Part shown: positions 59,180 to 64,000 of the stretch, piece by piece
Layout of the letters: each line of letters begins with the position of its first letter
Numbering within the stretch: the stretch's first letter is position 1
NCBI GenBank assembly: GCA_964505725.1
Contig: CAZDJK010000008.1
Location: 1-64,000 of the forward strand
DNA: 64,000 nucleotides
Reading direction: 5' to 3'
DNA from: CAVRJC01 sp964505725
Lineage (GTDB): Bacteria; Actinomycetota; Acidimicrobiia; IMCC26256; DASPTH01
Translations under genes and position numbers: made by a program
Notes under the pieces: model-generated
What the model saw: the letters and a program-made list of their open reading frames with translations, nothing else
What the model was told of the DNA's origin: nothing
Databases searched by the model: none

Positions 59180-60016
59180 TCAGACCGGTGAGGCTCCGGA
59201 CCTCACGAGGATCCGGCGGACGGTGTGATCGGCCTGCTTCTCGAGCACGACGTCGGCGTTCGGGCGCGTCGGGAGGATGTGCTCGTGCAGGTTGCGCCCG
59301 TTGATCGTCCTCCAGGTGTGGTCGGCGAGTGCCACCAGCTCGTCGTCGGAGTAGTCCGCGAACATGGTGAAGAACGACGTCGGGTCGTGCAGGGCCTCGT
59401 CGCGCAGCGCCCGCATGCGATCGGTGAACCAGGCCAGGATGTCGCGCTCGTCGGCATCGAGGTAGACGCCGAAGTCGATCCGATCCCGGATGGACGGGCG
59501 GAGCAGGTGCAGGCCTTCCACGACGAGGACGTCGTGGTCGTCGAGCGGCTCCGTCTCCTCGAGCACGTCGTAGCGCTCGTGGGAATAGACCGGGACGCGC
59601 AGGCCCCGCTCGCCGGCGTGCACGTGGGAGAGGAACTTCACCAGCGCGGGCTCGTCGTAGGACTCGGGGAACCCTTTGCGGTCGAACAGGCCACGCGCCC
59701 GGAGCTCCTCGTTGGGGAAGAGGAAGCCGTCGGCGCTGACCACGGCGGCCCGCGGGCCGTCGGGCAGCGCGCCGAGCAGCGCGGCGAGGACGCGCGCGGT
59801 CGTGCTCTTGCCCACCGACACGCTGCCCACGACCGCTATCACAGGAACCCGGGTGCCTGCCGCACCGACCGCGTCGCGCACGCGCTCCGCGAGCGGCGCG
59901 TAGATCCGGACGACGTCGGCCTCGCGGATGCCGTGAGCGGCGGACCGCGGCGGCGCTGCGGGTGGGACCGCGGCCGCCCACTCGCCGACCGTGTACGTCA
60001 CAAACCCGTCGAGCAT
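59180..60016 (-). CDS. pantothenate kinase-like protein (type I, PRK fold)
   Basis: 278 residues. P-loop GSVSVGKST at 64-72, then VVSADGFLFPNEELRARGLF, HVHAGERGLRVPVYSHERYD and VVEGLHLLRP, the CoaA pattern. Type I PanK phosphorylates pantothenate as the first step of CoA synthesis. It is a little shorter than E. coli CoaA; some actinobacteria carry a second PanK, so this could be a paralogue. ATG at 60016. No operon partner. Confidence 0.9.
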   Translation of the reverse strand: MLDGFVTYTVGEWAAAVPPAAPPRSAAHGIREADVVRIYAPLAERVRDAVGAAGTRVPVIAVVGSVSVGKSTTARVLAALLGALPDGPRAAVVSADGFLFPNEELRARGLFDRKGFPESYDEPALVKFLSHVHAGERGLRVPVYSHERYDVLEETEPLDDHDVLVVEGLHLLRPSIRDRIDFGVYLDADERDILAWFTDRMRALRDEALHDPTSFFTMFADYSDDELVALADHTWRTINGRNLHEHILPTRPNADVVLEKQADHTVRRILVRSGASPV

Positions 60017-60095
60017 CCGGCCATCATGGCGCGGCGCCCGAACCGGTTGCCTATGCTCACGCGCCGACCTCACCAACGGAAGGAGAGGGGTGGCC

Positions 60096-60392
60096 ATGCT
60101 CTTCCACGTGACATGGGAATTCACCGACCAGTCGGAGGAGAGCGAGAAGCGCTCACTCGCCGTCTTCACCAGCTGGCAGCCTCCTGCGGGAGCCGACTTC
60201 CAGGCCTTCTACTCCTTCGCCGACGGGAGCGGCGGCGTCGCGATCATCGACGCCGACAGCCCGGAGACGCTCGCCCGCACGGCGGGCCCGTTCCTCCCGT
60301 GGATGACGTTCACCATGACACCGATCGTGCCGATGGACCAGATCCCCGGCATCGCGGGCGAGTCCATCACGTTCCGCGACTCCGTGCAGTAG
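60096..60392 (+). CDS. DUF3303 family small protein
   Basis: 98 residues with MLFHVTWEFTDQSEESEKRS and an alpha+beta ferredoxin-like pattern (FYSFADGSGGVAIIDADSPE, FLPWMTFTMTPIVPMDQIPG). DUF3303 proteins are small dimeric barrel-like proteins of unknown function. AGGAGAGGG precedes ATG at 60096. Divergent from the pantothenate kinase-like gene by about 80 bp. Confidence 0.85.
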   Translation: MLFHVTWEFTDQSEESEKRSLAVFTSWQPPAGADFQAFYSFADGSGGVAIIDADSPETLARTAGPFLPWMTFTMTPIVPMDQIPGIAGESITFRDSVQ

Positions 60393-60459
60393 CGGCGCGT
60401 CACCCCGCAGTCGAGGCCGAGGGACGCGATCGGCCGCCACCGACGAAGGCGTGCACCAG

Positions 60460-60522
60460 GCCACCGGGATCGTCTTGCTGGCGCTCGCGTCGGCACAGTT
60501 CCTGATGAGCGAGGACGGTCTG
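60460..60522 (+). pseudogene. possible short remnant of an MFS transporter N-terminus
   Basis: The plus-strand frame gives ATGIVLLALASAQFLMSEDG, very close to the first helix of actinobacterial MFS transporters (typically VLLALASGQFLMTLD followed by SSVMN). It is only about 20 residues and then loses similarity. It lies directly next to the PadR regulator gene; such regulators often control efflux pumps. Coincidence is possible. Confidence 0.35.
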
Positions 60523-60527
60523 AGGCG

Positions 60528-60995
60528 TCAGTCCTCGGCGAGGAGCCGGTAGAGCTGCTTGCGGGCGTCGCGGACGATGCCGATGCCCTTCTCGATCTTG
60601 GTGCGCCCGCCCAGCTTGAGCACCTCGGTCGCCGCCGACTGGAGCTCGACCACAGCCCGGCGCATGTGCGCGACCTCCGGCGCCTCCTCGGTCACGTGCT
60701 CCCACGGGGCCCCGTGCTCGGCCAGGGTCGCCTTGGCCTCACGGCGCCCGGCCGGGGTGAGCCGGTAGACGCGGCGGCCCTCCTGGTCGCCCGAGCGCAC
60801 CAGGCCCTCGTCCTCGAGGAGCTGCAGCGCGGGGTAGATCGACCCAGCGCTCGGGCGCCACACGCCGTTGGTCCTGGCCTCGAGGTACTGGATCACCTCG
60901 TAGCCGTGCCCGGGCCGCTCGAGGAGGAACGCGAGGATCGCGCGCCGGATGTCGCCGCGGCGGACGTTACCCATCGACCGGTTGCCGGGTTCCAC
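60528..60995 (-). CDS. PadR family transcriptional regulator
   Basis: 155 residues with the PadR winged helix (RRAILAFLLERPGHGYEVIQ, then RPSAGSIYPALQLLEDEGLV) and a helical C-terminal dimer part. The GTG at 60995 is preferred because GGGAGG lies twelve bases upstream; the ATG at 60974 (MGNVRRGDIRR) would match the usual family start more closely. Divergent from the aldo/keto reductase; a palindrome CGATATATCG lies between them. Confidence 0.9.
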   Translation of the reverse strand: MEPGNRSMGNVRRGDIRRAILAFLLERPGHGYEVIQYLEARTNGVWRPSAGSIYPALQLLEDEGLVRSGDQEGRRVYRLTPAGRREAKATLAEHGAPWEHVTEEAPEVAHMRRAVVELQSAATEVLKLGGRTKIEKGIGIVRDARKQLYRLLAED

Positions 60996-61014
60996 TCACG
61001 ACGCTAGCCTCCCG

Positions 61015-61024
61015 CGATATATCG
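61015..61024. promoter_or_regulatory. palindrome between PadR and aldo/keto reductase genes
   Basis: CGATATATCG is a perfect 10-bp palindrome in an AT-rich pocket of the 73-bp divergent gap, followed by AGATAG. PadR proteins often bind AT-rich inverted repeats in their own promoter, so this is a candidate operator for both directions. Confidence 0.45.
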
Positions 61025-61068
61025 AGATAGTAGCGATTTCGCGTGAGCGGGTTCCGCCAGGAGGAGAC

Positions 61069-62031
61069 ATGGACTACGTGACGATGGGACGTTCCGGCCT
61101 CAAGGTCTCGCGCGACTGCCTCGGCGCGATGAACTTCGGCACCGCGCCCGGATCACCGTGTGACGAGCCGGAAGCGCGTCGGATCATCGACAAATTCCTC
61201 GACGAGGGCAACAACTTCATCGACACCGCCAACATCTACACGGGCGGACAGTCGGAGCAGATCGTGGGACGCGCGGTGAAGGACCGCCGCGACTCGGTCG
61301 TGGTCGCGACCAAGGCGCGAGGGCCGCAGGGCGGCGGCCCGAACGACATCGGTCTGTCGCGCGTGCACCTCACCCGCGCGCTCGAGGCGAGCCTGCGCCG
61401 CCTCGACACCGACTACGTCGACCTCTACCAGTGCCACTTCCCTGACGCCGACACGCCCATCGAGGAGACGATGGCGACGCTCGACGGCTTCGTACGCGCC
61501 GGGAAGGTCCGCTACATCGGGTGCTCCAACTTCTCGGGCAGCCAGATCGTCGAGGCGCAGTGGACGGCGGAGAAGATCAACGGGACTCCGTTCGTCAGCC
61601 TGCAGCCGCGCTACTCGCTGATCGCGCGCGACATCGAGAACGACATCCTTCCCGCGTGCGAGCGCCACGGGCTCGGCACCCTCGTCTACAGCCCGCTCGG
61701 TGGCGGCGTGCTCACCGGCAAGTACCGGCGCGGCGAGGAGCCTGCGCCCGACACCCGCTTCGGGCGCAACAGCGCTTACCGCACCGCGGGTGCCAGCATC
61801 CCCGACAAGCACCTCGACGTGGCCGACGCGGTCGGAAAGATCGCCGCCGAGCTCGGCGCCACGCCCACCGCGGTCGCGCTGGCGTGGGTGCTCGGACGTC
61901 GCAACGTCACGTCGGTGATCATCGGGCCGCGCACGCTCGCGCAGTACGACGAGAACGCCGCCGGCTTCGACCTGCAGCTCCCCGAGGACGCGGTCAAGAC
62001 CCTCAACGCGGTCTCGAAGGCGGCGCGATGA
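61069..62031 (+). CDS. aldo/keto reductase
   Basis: 320 residues. The AKR tetrad is complete: Asp52 and Tyr57 in FIDTANIY, Lys82 in VVVATKARG, His123 in LYQCHFPDAD. The C-terminal NADPH site reads SVIIGPRTLAQYDENAAGFD. ATG at 61069 behind GGAGGAG. NADPH-linked reduction of an aldehyde or ketone is expected. The stop overlaps the next gene (ATGA). The divergent PadR protein is its probable regulator. Confidence 0.93.
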   Translation: MDYVTMGRSGLKVSRDCLGAMNFGTAPGSPCDEPEARRIIDKFLDEGNNFIDTANIYTGGQSEQIVGRAVKDRRDSVVVATKARGPQGGGPNDIGLSRVHLTRALEASLRRLDTDYVDLYQCHFPDADTPIEETMATLDGFVRAGKVRYIGCSNFSGSQIVEAQWTAEKINGTPFVSLQPRYSLIARDIENDILPACERHGLGTLVYSPLGGGVLTGKYRRGEEPAPDTRFGRNSAYRTAGASIPDKHLDVADAVGKIAAELGATPTAVALAWVLGRRNVTSVIIGPRTLAQYDENAAGFDLQLPEDAVKTLNAVSKAAR

Positions 62032-62885
62032 GCGCGGTCGTGCCCGCGAGCACGAGCAGGGCCGAGCGGGCGATGGCACCGCTGTGGCTGGCGTCCTTGC
62101 GCGCGCCCGAGGCGCAGGAGGAGTACGAGAAGCTCGGGCTCGATCCGAGCGAGCGCTACTTCCCCGCACGCGCCGCACCGCTGGGCGAGGCCTCGCTCGA
62201 GCTCGTCGTGGCGACGTTCTTCAACTTCAGCCCGCGCGCCGTCGCGCGCGCGATCCCCGGCGCCTGGACGAAGGCGACGCCCGAGCAGATCCTCGCCGCG
62301 CAGCTCTCCGGGATCGACCGCGCGCTCGCGAGGGCGTTCGAGAACGTGGACCCCGAAGTGATCACCGAGCTGCTCTCGCTGTTGCGCCCCGCGGCGGAAG
62401 CGGCGGCGACGCGGCCGGAGGGCCGCCCATTGTTCGCGGGCTACGCGTCACTGTCCTGGCCCGACGAACCACACCTCGCGCTCTGGCACGCGCACTACCT
62501 GTTGCGCGAATTCCGTGGCGACGGGCACATCGCGGTGCTCGTGGCGGAAGGCCTCACCGGGCACCAGGCCCTCGCGCTCCACGTCGCGATGCTGCCGGCG
62601 ATCGGACCCGTGTTCCGCCAGTCGCGCGCGTGGACCGACGACGAGTGGGGGGCGACCCTGGCCTCGCTGCGGGCCGACGGTTGGCTCACCGACGACGAGG
62701 AGCTCGCCCTCACCCCGGAGGGCGCGCGCCGGCGGCAGGCGATCGAGGACCGCACGAACGAGCTGGCCCTGCCCGCGTACGCGCCGATCGGCCAGGAGGG
62801 AGTTGACCGCGTCATCGAGCTCGGGGAGCCGATCGGGGAGACGATGGCCAAGGCCGACCTCACCATGACGCTTCCCCGCAACTGA
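62028..62885 (+). CDS. SCO6745-like actinobacterial protein
   Basis: 285 residues, soluble, of the group named after Streptomyces SCO6745 (a MarR-like helical fold of unknown function). Motifs: YEKLGLDPSERYFPARAAPL, VATFFNFSPRAVARAIPGAW, HLALWHAHYLLREFRGDGHI and ALHVAMLPAI. Winged-helix-like part from about 190 (SRAWTDDEWGATLASLRADG). It is translated with the aldo/keto reductase (ATGA overlap). The transcript ends at the hairpin 62896-62945. Confidence 0.85.
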   Translation: MSAVVPASTSRAERAMAPLWLASLRAPEAQEEYEKLGLDPSERYFPARAAPLGEASLELVVATFFNFSPRAVARAIPGAWTKATPEQILAAQLSGIDRALARAFENVDPEVITELLSLLRPAAEAAATRPEGRPLFAGYASLSWPDEPHLALWHAHYLLREFRGDGHIAVLVAEGLTGHQALALHVAMLPAIGPVFRQSRAWTDDEWGATLASLRADGWLTDDEELALTPEGARRRQAIEDRTNELALPAYAPIGQEGVDRVIELGEPIGETMAKADLTMTLPRN

Positions 62886-62895
62886 CGCTACCGGT

Positions 62896-62945
62896 CAAAC
62901 CTGCATCGCTCGGGCGAGATGCTCGACCCGAGCGACGCAGGTTTG
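62896..62945. repeat. palindromic hairpin element, copy 2 (terminator-like)
   Basis: The arms 62896-62914 (CAAACCTGCATCGCTCGGG) and 62927-62945 (CCCGAGCGACGCAGGTTTG) pair over 19 bases with one mismatch and a 12-base loop that itself can fold. It lies between convergent genes ending at 62885 and 62962. The core CAAACYTGCGTCGCTYG is shared with the element at 39210-39262. Confidence 0.75.
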
Positions 62946-62961
62946 CCGTGGGGGACGGTGG

Positions 62962-63168
62962 TCACATGTTCGGGCAGTTCGCTTGGCTCCCCGAATTCCC
63001 GCTCGACGGTGTCGTCGTCGAGCTGCCCGAGGAGCTGTTCGAGCTGCCCGAGGAATTGCTCGAGCTGCCCGAGCCGCTCGTCTGGGCGTACGCGATCGCC
63101 GCGCCACCGCCGACCAGCGACGCGGTCAGCGCACCGACGACCAGGCTCTTCCGCAGCAGTCCATTCAT
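62962..63168 (-). CDS. small secreted Ser/Gly/Asn-rich protein (68 aa)
   Basis: 68 residues: signal peptide (about 1-28, SLVVGALTASLVGGGAAIAY) followed by a low-complexity part of Ser, Gly, Asn and Thr (SGSGSSSNSSGSSNSSSGSS) and a C-terminal QANCPNM with one cysteine. A strong GGGAGGTGAT precedes the ATG at 63168. The complementary strand gives a repetitive ELPEE reading, which is a shadow. A single cysteine at the end could form a disulfide or be modified. Confidence 0.75.
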   Translation of the reverse strand: MNGLLRKSLVVGALTASLVGGGAAIAYAQTSGSGSSSNSSGSSNSSSGSSTTTPSSGNSGSQANCPNM

Positions 63169-63295
63169 ACGTCATCACCTCCCTTCGCCATGCGGGACGC
63201 AGACCGCATTCAAACGAACCGCGGCTAAGAGCCGTGTAAGACCCGACGACGTTTCCTGAGAGAGCAGGCACGCACGACGCGCGCGTGACGTACCG

Positions 63296-64000
63296 TCAGT
63301 CGCCGGCGCTCGCGATCGCCCCGACGTCGTGGAGACGCTCGACCTCGGACGGGTCGAAGCCCCAGTCCCTCAGCACCTCGTCGGTGTGGGCGGCGTAACG
63401 GGGTGAGGGCCCCTGGATCTCGCCGGGCGTGCGCGAGAAGCGCGGCGCGGGCGCGGGTTGGCGCATGCCGAACGCACGGACGAGCGTCTCGCGCGCCGCC
63501 ATCTGCGGGTGCACGAACGCTTCCGTCATCCGGAGCACCGGCGCCACGCACGCGTCGCTGCCCTCGAACACCGTGCACCACTCGTCGCGTGTCCGGGTCG
63601 CGAACGTCTCGGTGAACCGCCGCCGCACCGTCGGCCAGCCATCGCGATCCATCTGCGCGGGCAGATCCTCGTGGCCGAGACCGAGCTGCTCGAGGAGCTC
63701 GGCATAGAACTCGGGCTCGATCGCACCGACGGCCATGTACTCGCCGTCGGCCGTCTCGTACACGTCGTAGAACGGTGCGCCGGTGTCGAGGATGTTCACG
63801 CCCCGCGTCTCCTCCCAGTTGCCGGTCTCCAGGTAGCCCCACGTCATCGCCATCAGCGACGCGGCGCCGTCGACCATCGCGGTGTCGACGACCTGTCCCC
63901 TTCCGCTGGTGCGCGCCTCGAGCAACCCGCACACGATCCCGAGCGCGAGGTACAGCGCGCCGCCCCCGAAGTCGCCGACGAGGTTCAGCGGCGGCGTGGG
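63296..64000 (-). CDS. CaiB/BaiF family CoA-transferase, C-terminal part (cut by window edge)
   Basis: The last 234 residues are visible; the N-terminus lies right of the window. The family signature PLNLVGDFGGGALYLALGIV contains the catalytic Asp (GDFGGG), followed by GRGQVVDTAMVDGAASLMAM and YDVYETADGEYMAVGAIEPE. This is the alpha-methylacyl-CoA racemase/type III CoA-transferase group, which acts on acyl-CoA thioesters. Stop at 63296. It fits the acyl-CoA theme of the window. Confidence 0.92.
   Translation of the reverse strand, partial: PTPPLNLVGDFGGGALYLALGIVCGLLEARTSGRGQVVDTAMVDGAASLMAMTWGYLETGNWEETRGVNILDTGAPFYDVYETADGEYMAVGAIEPEFYAELLEQLGLGHEDLPAQMDRDGWPTVRRRFTETFATRTRDEWCTVFEGSDACVAPVLRMTEAFVHPQMAARETLVRAFGMRQPAPAPRFSRTPGEIQGPSPRYAAHTDEVLRDWGFDPSEVERLHDVGAIASAGD

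Noticed and set aside
62948..63259. Plus-strand frame with repeated ELPEE units
   Set aside because: It is the complement of the Ser/Asn/Gly-rich tract of the secreted protein, which has the signal peptide and the ribosome-binding site.

Overview
The window is 64 kb of GC-rich DNA in which nearly all third codon positions are G or C. The gene families point to an actinobacterium: an ECF42-type sigma factor with its DGPF partner, TIGR03083/DinB-type and SCO6745-type proteins, several acyl-CoA dehydrogenases, many GTG/TTG starts and leaderless-looking promoters. A soil or aquatic lineage such as Acidimicrobiia fits, but the sequence alone does not fix the taxon. No CRISPR array, rRNA, insertion sequence or prophage was seen.

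Layout. (1) 1-6680 is a small catabolic locus: a partial carboxylesterase, a monooxygenase-like protein, and a coupled minus-strand set (amidohydrolase, amidase, kinase-like phosphotransferase, beta-fold protein) opposite an unknown gene. Two copies of one palindrome sit in its two divergent promoter regions. (2) 6660-9187 is a decaying stretch around a cNMP-binding/thioredoxin-reductase-like flavoprotein, with a clear flavin monooxygenase pseudogene. (3) 9406-30613 is the most unusual part: one 21-kb minus-strand operon of six tightly coupled genes. They encode very large proteins without signal peptides, one of 3358 residues with a DUF6603-like region and one with sialidase-type Asp-boxes. 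(4) 30614-31454 is an 840-bp stretch without a convincing gene but with a strong hairpin. (5) 31455-37336 holds an unknown gene, the initiator tRNA, the DGPF-ECF42 pair and a two-gene acyl-CoA dehydrogenase operon.

(6) 37339-45276 includes an esterase, CcdA and a convincing cobalamin-uptake locus. A cobalamin riboswitch precedes a secreted transcobalamin-like pair, and a divergent ECF transporter (EcfT, fused EcfAA, S component) lies opposite. (7) 45293-50270 holds a flavin reductase, an MBL hydrolase, an ABC-2 exporter with its MarR regulator and a well-formed promoter/operator, a ribbon-helix-helix protein with direct repeats at its start, and a HIT protein. (8) 50342-64000 holds mixed metabolic and envelope genes: SGNH hydrolase, acyl-CoA dehydrogenase, CoA-ester lyase, MBL protein, NlpC/P60 hydrolase, an esterase-thioredoxin fusion, a pantothenate-kinase-like protein, PadR, aldo/keto reductase and a partial CaiB/BaiF CoA-transferase. 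A palindromic hairpin element occurs twice, at 39210-39262 and 62896-62945.

Family names come from motif recognition by reading; no database search was run.
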